A DNA stretch of 10,290 bases. Source: CAYPOY01 sp964412395. GTDB lineage: Bacteria > Chloroflexota > Anaerolineae > B4-G1. Below the pieces are notes generated by a model. It saw only the letters and a list, made by a program, of their open reading frames with translations. It searched no databases and was not told the origin of the DNA. The position numbers and the translations under genes are program-made. Location: contig CAYPOY010000180.1 of the NCBI GenBank assembly GCA_964412395.1, positions 1 through 10,290 of the forward strand, read 5' to 3'. This document shows positions 1 through 7,240 of this stretch, one piece after another (the first letter of the stretch is position 1; each line of letters begins with the position of its first letter).

Positions 1-1
1 C

Positions 2-493
2 ATTCCCTCCTTGCAGGAACATCTTCTGCACGTGCGCCACATCCACGAGCGCGATGTCGCCGAAGGTTATGGCAACGTCTACCTGCCCTATGCCCTGGCA
101 GAAAAGTACCCCAACGCCAGTCAAGAGTGGATATGGCAGTACGTGTTTCCTGCTGCTGGACGGTCACGGGATCCACGCACAGGGATTGTTCGCCGCCACC
201 ACGTGGGTACCAGCGGGTTGCAGAAGGCGATCAGGGAAGCTGCCCGCAAAGCGGGGATGCAAAAGCGCGTCACCCCGCACGTCTTCCGCCATAGCTTTGC
301 CACGCACTTATTGGAAAGCGGCTACGACATCCGCACAGTCCAGGAGCTACTCGGCCACAAGGACGTCAAAACGACCATGATCTACACCCACGTGCTCAAC
401 CGTGGCCCCCTGGCCGTGCGCAGCCCGCTTGACCAGGCTCTGGCACGTGCAGCCCCCTCTGTCGAGATACAGACCACAAACCAGCGAATCTGA
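2..493 (+). CDS. Integron-type tyrosine recombinase (IntI family), C-terminal part, cut by the left window edge
   Basis: This is a site-specific tyrosine recombinase; IntI enzymes recombine attC and attI sites to move gene cassettes. The frame is open from base 2, so the TTG at 11 is probably internal and the N-terminus lies outside the window. Numbering from that TTG, the segment YALAEKYPNASQEW (27-40) followed by WQYVFPA (42-48) matches the extra helix that separates IntI from XerC/XerD. The catalytic HxxR motif is H90/R93 in TPHVFRHSFATHLL, then LLGHKD (113-118), and the nucleophile is Y125 in IYTHVLNRG. The first catalytic Arg is not visible. The ending RSPLD is typical of the family and the TGA at 491-493 looks natural. 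It is convergent with the minus-strand glycosylation genes. I saw no cassette or attC site on its right, but the attI side (5' of intI) is off the window. Family assignment is strong; whether the full gene is intact is unknown. Confidence 0.88.
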   Translation: MPSLQEHLLHVRHIHERDVAEGYGNVYLPYALAEKYPNASQEWIWQYVFPAAGRSRDPRTGIVRRHHVGTSGLQKAIREAARKAGMQKRVTPHVFRHSFATHLLESGYDIRTVQELLGHKDVKTTMIYTHVLNRGPLAVRSPLDQALARAAPSVEIQTTNQRI

Positions 494-511
494 GGCTTGT
501 CATCTAAGCCT
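493..511 (+). terminator. Weak hairpin just after the integrase stop codon
   Basis: AGGCTT (493-498) and AAGCCT (506-511) form a 6-bp stem with a 7-nt loop, beginning on the last base of the integrase stop codon. There is no clean T-run after it, only CCCTTCTTCC at 516-525, so it would be a weak intrinsic terminator at best. Confidence 0.25.
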
Positions 512-594
512 GTGGCCCTTCTTCCTCGCCTACCGCCTTCTTCTGAAGCTCCTCCTGAAGACTGCTGCCCGGGCCGTTCGCGAATTGGTGGAAG

Positions 595-645
595 AGCCGA
601 TGGTTGAAACCATCGGCTGATACGCAAAGTGCGTTAAAACGCACT
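595..645. repeat. REP-like double palindrome at the 3' end of the GT39-DUF2298 gene
   Basis: There are two perfect hairpins in a row. The first has arms AGCCGATGGTT (595-605) and AACCATCGGCT (608-618) with 2 bases between. The second has arms AGTGCGTT (628-635) and AACGCACT (638-645), also with 2 bases between. They are joined by GATACGCAA. Paired hairpins with GGTTGAAACC-like and CGTTAAAACG-like centres resemble REP-type elements mobilised by REP-associated (Y1/IS200-like) transposases; that match is from memory. The stop codon (TAA, complement of 634-636) of the large minus-strand gene lies inside the second hairpin, so the element supplies the end of that protein. The first hairpin may also help terminate the minus-strand transcript, but no T-run follows it in that direction. 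Confidence 0.6.
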
Positions 646-3600
646 AAAACGCGACTTTTTAACCCGTTCTACTTCGTAAATCCTCACCCCCTGTGCGTCG
701 TAGGCCACCCGCAGCAGCCCCCGGGCGGCCATCTCGTCGAACTTGGCCAGGCCAGCCGGGTTGTAGTAGGCCCACTCGTACTCGCCCACGTAGACGTAGC
801 GCACACCGTAAAGGGCCAGGATCTCCTGCGCCCGGGCGACGTCGGTCGTGTCGTAGCACTCGCGCACGTCGTCCCGCCGCCAGTCCACCATCGCGTCGGG
901 CAGGACGGCGCGCTGCTGCACCTGGTGCCAGCGCCAGCCCACCACGGCCGGCAGGCCGGTGTAGATGGAGACCCGGTTACCCCACAGGTACTCCCTGTGG
1001 CCCAGCCCCTCCAGGATCACCGGCGAGCCTTGAACGTTATCCTGCATCCAGCGGATGGCGGCGTAGTCGCCAGCCAGCAGAATCTCCTCGCCGCCGCGTT
1101 CGGGAGCGCCGTCAAACACGATGGAGTGCTCCATGAAGGCCATCCCATCCAGCGTCAGGCCCGCCCGCGGCGACATGCGGTCAATCGCGCGGGCTCGGAC
1201 GCCAAAGGGGAGAAACAGCGCGCCGCCGAAGACGAGCGCTCCCATTCCAATCCACCACAGTTTCCGCCACTCCGGCTGCCAGCGCCGTGTGCGCTCGCGT
1301 ACCCAGGCCAGGCTGACCCCCGCCGCGACCGAGAGCAGTATCCACGCCTGCAGGTAGAACTTGAAGACGGTGTTCATGCGCCCGATGTCACCCTTGAGCA
1401 CGACGATCTCGACGGCCAGGCAGAGCGCCATGCTGGCGCCGACTATCAGCCACAATAGGCGACGGCTGGCCGGCATCCCTGGCACAAGGATCAGGCAGGC
1501 GGCGAGCATCGCCACTGGCACGGTCACCAGCGCCACTTCGTAACCCAGGAAGAACAGTGCCAGAGCAATGAACAATGAGCCAATGAACAATGACCCAACG
1601 AACAATGAACAACGGCGTGTTGCGTGTTGCGTGTTGCGTACCCGCCGGTATACCTCGATCAGCAGGCGGGTCAGCAGTGGGAAGAGCAGGATACCGTGGA
1701 TCCAGAGGGTAATTTCAAACGGCGTGCGCGAGCCGTGCCACATCTCAAGTGAGGCGTAGCCCGTCGCGTAGTGTTGAATGTAGGGCAGGTAAAGCAGCAC
1801 CGTCAGGCCGACGAGCAGGGCGGCCCGCCAGGCGAATGTCCTCAGGCGAGTGGAGAGTGGAGGATGGAGAGTGGAGGGTGGAGGGTGGAGGGTGGAGAGT
1901 GGAGGGTGGAGGGTGAAGAGTGGAAGCGCCAGCCCTGCCAGGCCCAACGCCAGGTAGGTGGGGTAATCCCAGGTGTTGGTCGGGCGAAGCGCACCCAGAA
2001 CCAGGCCGCCGATGAGGAGGCTGGACCAACGGGGACGTGGGTCACGCACCCAGTAGATCACCAGCGCCAGCGCCAGGAGCGTCAGCGGGAAGGCGATCAT
2101 GTGGGCATGCAGGTCGCCGTAGAGGAAGGTGAAGGCCGGGAACTCGGTGATGGGGCCGACCTCCCCCGGCCAGGCAGGGATGATGCGGGTCGGGTTCCAG
2201 TACCAGGATTCGGGACGCAGCGGGAGCGTCGCGCCGTGGGCGATCACCTGCCACAGCCCACGGAACATGGCGACCGTCTCGGGGAAACCGGGGATCGTGC
2301 TGGGGAATAGCTCGCCGCCCAACTTGATGAGAGAGACGCGGATCAGCCGCACCACGCCCAGATTGCCCAGCACGATGGTGAAGACGAGCGCCATCACCCC
2401 GGCCAGCCGCGCGCCGCGCCGGTGCCCGCCGAAGAGGTTGTAGGCAACGGAGAAGGCCCCCACGCCGGTCAAGGCAAAGAGAAGCGGCACCGCCAGGTTG
2501 TAGGCGATCGCCGGCACCGTGCCCACCAACTTGATCAACGTGCCGACGATGACAAAGCCAAAGTAGTAGTAATTGATATAACTGCCGGAGAACCAGGGGT
2601 TGTAGGGTGGGAACCAGGTGGACTTGATCACCGCGTTGAGGTAGGCCAAGTCCATCGGCTTCTCGCCGCCGACGACCGGGTGCCACAGGTCAGGCTGCAG
2701 GAGCCGCACGCCGATCCACACCACGTACAGCAGCGCGAACAGCCCCTCGATCAGCAAGACGAGTCGCCAACGTCTGCGCAGGAAGCGGCGCAGTTCATCT
2801 CGCCTGAACCACCCCACCCCACCGCCGGCCAGCCCCAGCAGCAGCACCATCAACAGGATCGTCCCGCGCGTGTTCGGCAGGAGATGCAGGCTGGCCACCA
2901 GCCAGGTCAGATAGGCCAGCAACAGCAACCCCAGCACCCGCGCCAGCCCGTAACCCCGGTCGTGCAGGCGGGGGAGCGCGACGAACAGGAGCGGGAAAGC
3001 CAGCCAGCCCAGCCCGGCCACGACGGCCCACCAGGCGACCGCCGCCAGGCCCGGGTAGCGGTTGAGCAGACTATCACGGTCAAACATCTCCGACCAGGTG
3101 CCGCCGGCCTGCTGCTCGACCCAGGTCTGCGGATCAAACTCCAGGAGGTCGGGGGCAGCGGTGGCCTGGACAGGCTTGAGGCCGTGCAGCGCCCGCTCCA
3201 CGTCAATCCCGCCCAACACCTCCTCCACGCGTTGGTGAGAATAGGCGGACGTCTTGCGGAAGATGAGCACGCGGGGGTGATCGTAGACGCTGAAGGCCTC
3301 CTCAGCCAGGGGCAGGCGCACTTTGATCGGCTCGCGCTGGTGCACGTAGCCCGCCTCCATCAGCGGGTAGGGGCACTCCTGATCGGGGAACTGGAAGGGA
3401 CCCAGCGCCGGGCGGGAGGTGAAGTCGGCGACCAGCTCGAAGCCCAGCTCGCCGGCGAAGAGCGCCCGGTAGTAGGCAGTCGTCAGCGGGTAGCGGGCCG
3501 GCAGGCGGGAGATAGAGGCGTAGAGCCGGTTGCTGGCCAGGAAGATGTAATCCGCCTCGTCGAGCCAGTCAAACAACTGCGCCCGCTTCTCCGGCGTGTC

Positions 3601-5211
3601 CTCGTTGTAATTTTGCATCTCCAGCCCACGGTACATCCCGCCGAAGGGGTCGTGGCCGTCCACGCCTAGCGGCAGTCCCCAGTCCCAATGTTCGTTGGCC
3701 ACCGTGGAGCCGGGCGGGACGTGATCGTAGATCCAGCGCGAAGCAGCCAGGCGCGTGTGGGGTCGCAGATAGATGGAGAATACTGCGCTGGCCCACAAGG
3801 CAGCACCGACAACGACGACTCCCGTAAGGCTGAACCCCACATAGCGCCACCGGCGAGAAGATGCACGGGTCAAGCGAACTAACAGGTAGGCGGCCAGGAT
3901 GATGAAAATGGGGTACAGTGGAAGAGAGTAGCGCATAGCCTTGACCCAGCGGGTGGCCTGGTAAAAGAACACGAGGCTCCCCCAGACCCACAGAATCAAA
4001 TGAGCACGCTTGCCCCGCAACAGCTCAAAACCCGCGACTGCCCAACCGGCCCAGGCGGCCAGGCCCAACGGCAGCCCCATGCCCCAGACAACCATGTTGA
4101 CCCACGGGAACAGGATAGGCGCACGATTCGCCCACTGCCGGCCAGACGGTAGATCCACCTCACCGCCCTGCTCAGTGCGGATCTGGCCCAGCCGTCCGAA
4201 CCACTCCGGACTGGGCCACACGCCAAAGAAGCCAGGCCCCTCAAAGGCGTAGGGCTGTGCGACACGGAAGGCGACCAGGGACAGCAAGCCGGCGAGAACA
4301 AGGCAGGGGAGGATGGAGAGGAGAGAGGAGAAAGGGGAGGGAGGAGGGAGAGTGTGTGGGGATGTGGGGGTGTGGGAGAGGGAATATGGGGATGTGGGGG
4401 TGTGGGAGGAGGTTGGAGATTCGGGGTTTGAGAGCCGTAGCCACCGCCATACTCCAGCCAGCACGACGAGGAGAGCCGCCAGGGCCGCGTCCACCTTGCA
4501 GGCCGCGGCCAGGCCGGTCGCCAGTCCCGCCAGCCCGAAACTGACCCAACTCCCCGACGACGCGACTGAGCTCGCCGAAGCCTGGCCCGCACGCACCGAA
4601 AAGTAAGCGGTCAGCGCGATGAAGAAGCAGGCCATACTGTCCACAGTGAAGAAGTGGGCCTGCTGGATAGAGAAGGCAGTCAGTGCTCCTAGCCCCGCGG
4701 CCAACAACCCCACGGCTTCACCGTACAGACGCCGCCCGATCAGGTAGATGAGAAACACAGTCCCCAGGTCGGCCAGCGCCGATAACATCCGCCCGACCTG
4801 CGCACTGCGACAACTGGTAAAAGTACCTGGGCTGCATTCGGCAGCCGCAGGCCCCACCAGCAGCGACGCCACGGCCGCGCTCAACCTGTCAGGGGATTCG
4901 CCACAGCCCAGGTCAAGCCACTCAGCCGCCAGGCGGGTCAGGAAAAGCGGCAGCGTACCGTAACTATACTGGTAACCACGATTGCGGCAGTTCAGAGGCG
5001 AATTGTGCGTGTCGAAGTAAAGAGAGAGACTGCCCGGCATCTGGATAGCCGAGGTGATCATCCGCATATGCCCCTCGTCAGGGTGAATCCACTTCCCCTC
5101 GTCCCAGTTCAAGCCTGTGAAGCGCAGGTAACCCCCCACCAGCAGAATAATGAACAATGAACAATGAACAATCAACGATGAATGCGAGTGCCTGGGTCCA
5201 TTCTCTCTCAA
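634..5211 (-). CDS. Giant membrane protein: GT39-type glycosyltransferase fused to DUF2298 (YYY) domain
   Basis: This 1525-residue polytopic protein has two modules. Residues about 15-680 look like a GT-C glycosyltransferase of the GT39/PMT/ArnT type: an N-terminal membrane anchor, then HPDEGHM with the Asp-Glu pair D45/E46 in the first outer loop, where this superfamily keeps its catalytic acid. Such enzymes use polyprenyl-phosphate sugars outside the membrane. Residues about 715-1525 match DUF2298 (Chlor_Arch_YYY): YINYYYFGF with Y881-Y883, LYGDLHAHMIAFPL from 1030, and GRMNTVFKFYLQAW from 1277. The DUF2298 function is unknown to me. The start is TTG at 5211: GGAGG (complement of 5220-5224) lies 8 nt upstream and no good ATG is nearby. 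Four repeat arrays are read through in frame: residues 10-21, about 268-287, 1098-1121 and 1191-1215. The C-terminal KKSRFSAF comes from the REP-like region. It is last in the gene set, 55 bp after the other GT39 gene. Confidence 0.9.
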   Translation of the reverse strand: MRENGPRHSHSSLIVHCSLFIILLVGGYLRFTGLNWDEGKWIHPDEGHMRMITSAIQMPGSLSLYFDTHNSPLNCRNRGYQYSYGTLPLFLTRLAAEWLDLGCGESPDRLSAAVASLLVGPAAAECSPGTFTSCRSAQVGRMLSALADLGTVFLIYLIGRRLYGEAVGLLAAGLGALTAFSIQQAHFFTVDSMACFFIALTAYFSVRAGQASASSVASSGSWVSFGLAGLATGLAAACKVDAALAALLVVLAGVWRWLRLSNPESPTSSHTPTSPYSLSHTPTSPHTLPPPSPFSSLLSILPCLVLAGLLSLVAFRVAQPYAFEGPGFFGVWPSPEWFGRLGQIRTEQGGEVDLPSGRQWANRAPILFPWVNMVVWGMGLPLGLAAWAGWAVAGFELLRGKRAHLILWVWGSLVFFYQATRWVKAMRYSLPLYPIFIILAAYLLVRLTRASSRRWRYVGFSLTGVVVVGAALWASAVFSIYLRPHTRLAASRWIYDHVPPGSTVANEHWDWGLPLGVDGHDPFGGMYRGLEMQNYNEDTPEKRAQLFDWLDEADYIFLASNRLYASISRLPARYPLTTAYYRALFAGELGFELVADFTSRPALGPFQFPDQECPYPLMEAGYVHQREPIKVRLPLAEEAFSVYDHPRVLIFRKTSAYSHQRVEEVLGGIDVERALHGLKPVQATAAPDLLEFDPQTWVEQQAGGTWSEMFDRDSLLNRYPGLAAVAWWAVVAGLGWLAFPLLFVALPRLHDRGYGLARVLGLLLLAYLTWLVASLHLLPNTRGTILLMVLLLGLAGGGVGWFRRDELRRFLRRRWRLVLLIEGLFALLYVVWIGVRLLQPDLWHPVVGGEKPMDLAYLNAVIKSTWFPPYNPWFSGSYINYYYFGFVIVGTLIKLVGTVPAIAYNLAVPLLFALTGVGAFSVAYNLFGGHRRGARLAGVMALVFTIVLGNLGVVRLIRVSLIKLGGELFPSTIPGFPETVAMFRGLWQVIAHGATLPLRPESWYWNPTRIIPAWPGEVGPITEFPAFTFLYGDLHAHMIAFPLTLLALALVIYWVRDPRPRWSSLLIGGLVLGALRPTNTWDYPTYLALGLAGLALPLFTLHPPLSTLHPPPSTLHPPLSTRLRTFAWRAALLVGLTVLLYLPYIQHYATGYASLEMWHGSRTPFEITLWIHGILLFPLLTRLLIEVYRRVRNTQHATRRCSLFVGSLFIGSLFIALALFFLGYEVALVTVPVAMLAACLILVPGMPASRRLLWLIVGASMALCLAVEIVVLKGDIGRMNTVFKFYLQAWILLSVAAGVSLAWVRERTRRWQPEWRKLWWIGMGALVFGGALFLPFGVRARAIDRMSPRAGLTLDGMAFMEHSIVFDGAPERGGEEILLAGDYAAIRWMQDNVQGSPVILEGLGHREYLWGNRVSIYTGLPAVVGWRWHQVQQRAVLPDAMVDWRRDDVRECYDTTDVARAQEILALYGVRYVYVGEYEWAYYNPAGLAKFDEMAARGLLRVAYDAQGVRIYEVERVKKSRFSAF
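1566..1610. repeat. Three 15-bp repeats built from AATGAAC heptamers
   Basis: The units are CAATGAACAATGAGC (1566-1580), CAATGAACAATGACC (1581-1595) and CAACGAACAATGAAC (1596-1610). Each is two heptamers plus one base, which makes the period a multiple of three. On the minus strand they encode CSLFV-GSLFI-GSLFI (residues 1201-1215), the start of a transmembrane segment of the DUF2298 domain. The same AATGAAC heptamer recurs at 5149-5176 in the 5' end of the same gene. Confidence 0.9.
1615..1639. repeat. Heptamer array GCGTGTT, 3.5 copies
   Basis: There are three perfect GCGTGTT units (1615-1635) and a partial fourth. On the minus strand they encode VRNTQHATR (about residues 1191-1199), a basic loop immediately before the membrane segment encoded by the adjoining AATGAAC-type array. 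Two unrelated arrays therefore sit nearly back to back (2 bp between the 15-mer block and this one, plus a base each side). Confidence 0.9.
1845..1921. repeat. Heptamer array GGAGGGT/GGAGAGT, about 11 copies
   Basis: Heptamers run from GGCGAGT (1845-1851) through GGAGAGT, GGAGGAT, GGAGAGT, three GGAGGGT, GGAGAGT, two GGAGGGT and GAAGAGT (1915-1921). This is the longest array in the window, but no more than three identical units are adjacent. On the minus strand it encodes the 7-residue repeat TLHPPLS-TLHPPPS-TLHPPLS (residues 1100-1120), a proline-rich loop between two membrane segments of the DUF2298 domain. Confidence 0.93.
4315..4413. repeat. 38-nt homopurine run plus octamer-like direct repeat
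   Basis: Bases 4315-4352 are all purines on the + strand. They are followed by GTGGGGAT/GTGGGGGT-type octamers. A 22-bp segment at 4357-4378 recurs exactly at 4387-4408, a 30-bp (in-frame) spacing. On the minus strand the block encodes SHTPTSPYSL-SHTPTSPHTL and PPPSPFSS (residues about 269-296), a Pro/Ser/Thr-rich loop between membrane segments of the GT39 module. Confidence 0.9.
5149..5183. repeat. Heptamer array AATGAAC at the start of the giant gene
   Basis: There are three perfect AATGAAC units (5149-5169), then AATCAAC (5170-5176) and a diverged GATGAAT (5177-5183). On the minus strand the array encodes residues about 10-21 (SSLIVHCSLFI), the beginning of the N-terminal membrane anchor. 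It is the same repeat family as at 1566-1610. Confidence 0.88.
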
Positions 5212-5219
5212 TGAAGCGT

Positions 5220-5224
5220 CCTCC
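5220..5224 (-). promoter_or_regulatory. Shine-Dalgarno GGAGG that decides the TTG start of the giant gene
   Basis: The complement of 5220-5224 reads GGAGG, 8 nt before the TTG at 5211. It is the only strong ribosome-binding site near the 5' end of this frame, and it supports a non-ATG start upstream of the heptamer array rather than within or after it. Confidence 0.7.
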
Positions 5225-5271
5225 GTATTGCGTATTGCGCAAGAGCCAACTGCTAACTACTGATTGCTAAC
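5225..5271. repeat. Short intergenic heptamer repeats between the two GT39-type genes
   Basis: Two perfect GTATTGC units (5225-5238) are followed, after a spacer, by TGCTAAC (5251-5257), TACTGAT (5258-5264) and TGCTAAC (5265-5271). They fill most of the 55-bp gap between the two large membrane-protein genes. The last unit contains the TAG stop (complement of 5267-5269) of the upstream gene. Confidence 0.65.
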
Positions 5272-7240
5272 GCCTGACTTCGTACAGCACGTACAACAGA
5301 CGCCCATCGGCGCTGGAGCGAACGGGCGTATCCACGCCGCCCGGATACTGCGCGCGAACAGCCTCCAGTTCATCCAGGCGCTCCGGCAGGAAGACAAAAC
5401 GCGCCCCTCGGCCCAGGTCAGGCTCCAGAGATTCTCCTCGCTCGGCCTCTTCCCCTGGCAGCGGTACGTCCATCCCCTCGACGCCTCGCGTCATAAACTG
5501 CAGCGTCCCGAAGCCCCAGTACATAAACGGCGGCGCGTGGAAGTACACGATGTAGTCATCGTCCCGCTGCGCCAGATAGCGCCCCAACTCGGTGGCGACC
5601 TCGGCAGTGGGATTCCCGTAGACCCGCGTGGGGGTATAAACGACGAAGTAACAGTGCAGGTTGAGAACGGCCACCGCGACGAGTAATGCGACAGCCACTC
5701 CGTCCCAGAAGCGCCGCCCACCGCCGAACACACGCAGGCCCAACGCCATCAGCCAGTTCAGCCCCAAGCCCACCAACACCGCCAGCGCCGGTGCGACAAT
5801 ACCCAGCCGCATACTGCTGGGCGGGTTCTCTGTCACCACCCAGCCCAGGATCAGGGCCAGCCAGAACCACAGCAGCAACAGGCCGTTGGCAGGCCAGCGG
5901 ATGCGTGCCATCGCCCACAACAGGCCGACGATGAACAACACGCCGCTGATGAAATCGAGCAAGGGAATCGTAGGACGATACCAAAAGGTAGGGTCGAGTG
6001 TGTAGTTGAAAGCCGAGATGGACTTCCAGAACTGCTGGAGCACCAGGCTGGTCGCGCTGCGCCCGGTGATCTCCTGCTCCCGCTCCAGCCAGCCGGAGGC
6101 GAAGATGCTGACCTGCCGGGATCGGGCAACCAGCGCGTCGGGATGGCCGGCGTAGTAGAAAAGAAGGGGTGCAACGACCACCAGCGCAACCCCCAGCAAA
6201 ATCAGCAGCAGTGGTCCATAGCGGGCCAGGAGACGATACTCCACCGCCACCCGCCAGGCCAGGTAGAATGCCACGACGAGGCCAATCAACCGCGCCCCGA
6301 AATAGCCGTACCAGCCCAGCCCTATCACCGCGCCCGCCAGCGCGAAGTGGATCCCCCGCCTCGATCGCAGCCCACGCACGAGCAACCACAACGCCAACGT
6401 GATGAAGAGACCATCAGCGATCTGGTTGGAGCCCAGACGACTGAAGTGGACGTGAAAGTGAGAGCAGGTTAGCGCTATCGCCGCCAGCCACGCCACCCGT
6501 CGCCCCCACAGTTCTCGCGCCAGCAGAAACGTGGTCAGTACCGTGAGCGTGCCAATCAGCGCCGAAAGCGCCCGCAGCCCCGCCACACCCTCCCCAAAGA
6601 TCCGCATCACGAGCCCGTACGCCAGGAACGACATGGTGGGCACGCTGAACCAGCCGGTTGAGAAGGGATTGCCCAACGGCGGCCCCAGGAGTTCCAGCGC
6701 CGCCACACCCTGCGTGCCCTCGTCACCGCCCAGGTTGGCCGGGATGTGCTCCAGGTCAATGGCCCGCACGGCCAACGCCACCAGCAGCAATACCATCAGC
6801 CCCACCAGTTCAACCCGGTGACTACGGAGCCAATAGGTCAGGCGTGGCCACACCTCTTTGACCGAGAAGGATGGCACGAAGGCAAGCAGGAACCAAGCCA
6901 CGCCGATCAGCCATAGCCAAAGGAGGTCGCTGAAGTCAGTCGTCTCGGGCCGCCATCGCGCCAGCCACCCGGCCAACAATACCAACCCCGCCCCACCGAT
7001 CACGCCCAGCGCACGCAGCGCGCGCCTGGATCCCCACGACGGCAGTCGCCAGCCAAGCCGCCCGCGCTCCCGTTGCTCCATTCGCCTCAGGAGCAACCCA
7101 AACGAGAGTATAGCGGCACACCAGAAAAAGACGCCATCCCGCACGTACTCCCGCCGGTAGGCGAAATAGAACTGGCCCAGGAGCGCAAACCCCAGCCCAA
7201 CGCCCAGCAGCAAGCTGGAGACCACACGTCTATGCTTCAC
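5267..7240 (-). CDS. GT39-type (ArnT/PMT-like) membrane glycosyltransferase
   Basis: This is a polytopic GT-C enzyme of about 657 residues that probably transfers a sugar from a polyprenyl-phosphate donor on the outer side of the membrane. With the GTG start, two hydrophobic segments and an extra basic N-terminal region precede the core. The outer-loop motif NLGGDEGTQG holds the Asp-Glu pair (residues 173-174), the usual catalytic position. It is followed by membrane segments with RALSALIGTLTVL and SRLGSNQIADGLF, as in family members. A soluble C-terminal part (YLAQRDDDYIVYFHAPPFMYWGF) faces outward in relatives. I prefer GTG at 7240: GGAGG lies 6 nt upstream and the start overlaps the methyltransferase stop as GTGA, implying translational coupling. 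An ATG at 7294 would add 18 residues but overlaps the previous gene by 58 bp. The acceptor and sugar cannot be told from sequence. Confidence 0.9.
   Translation of the reverse strand: MKHRRVVSSLLLGVGLGFALLGQFYFAYRREYVRDGVFFWCAAILSFGLLLRRMEQRERGRLGWRLPSWGSRRALRALGVIGGAGLVLLAGWLARWRPETTDFSDLLWLWLIGVAWFLLAFVPSFSVKEVWPRLTYWLRSHRVELVGLMVLLLVALAVRAIDLEHIPANLGGDEGTQGVAALELLGPPLGNPFSTGWFSVPTMSFLAYGLVMRIFGEGVAGLRALSALIGTLTVLTTFLLARELWGRRVAWLAAIALTCSHFHVHFSRLGSNQIADGLFITLALWLLVRGLRSRRGIHFALAGAVIGLGWYGYFGARLIGLVVAFYLAWRVAVEYRLLARYGPLLLILLGVALVVVAPLLFYYAGHPDALVARSRQVSIFASGWLEREQEITGRSATSLVLQQFWKSISAFNYTLDPTFWYRPTIPLLDFISGVLFIVGLLWAMARIRWPANGLLLLWFWLALILGWVVTENPPSSMRLGIVAPALAVLVGLGLNWLMALGLRVFGGGRRFWDGVAVALLVAVAVLNLHCYFVVYTPTRVYGNPTAEVATELGRYLAQRDDDYIVYFHAPPFMYWGFGTLQFMTRGVEGMDVPLPGEEAERGESLEPDLGRGARFVFLPERLDELEAVRAQYPGGVDTPVRSSADGRLLYVLYEVRR

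Noticed and set aside
494..660. attC or attI recombination site next to the integrase
   Set aside because: The palindromes at 595-645 lack a paired RYYYAAC/GTTRRRY core layout; GTTAAAA at 633-639 does not fit the core consensus. They fit a REP-like element better.
604..1458. Long + strand open frame (284 codons) opposite the giant gene
   Set aside because: It is antisense to a well-supported membrane protein; the translation is rich in H, P, R, G and V with no recognisable domain, as expected from GC-rich third positions of the other strand.
1566..1921. Possible CRISPR array
   Set aside because: Units are 7-15 bp, directly tandem and without spacers; no cas genes nearby.
2422..3669. Long + strand open frame (415 codons) opposite the giant gene
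   Set aside because: Same reason: very Q/P/H/R-rich, no domain, entirely within the coding region of the minus-strand gene.
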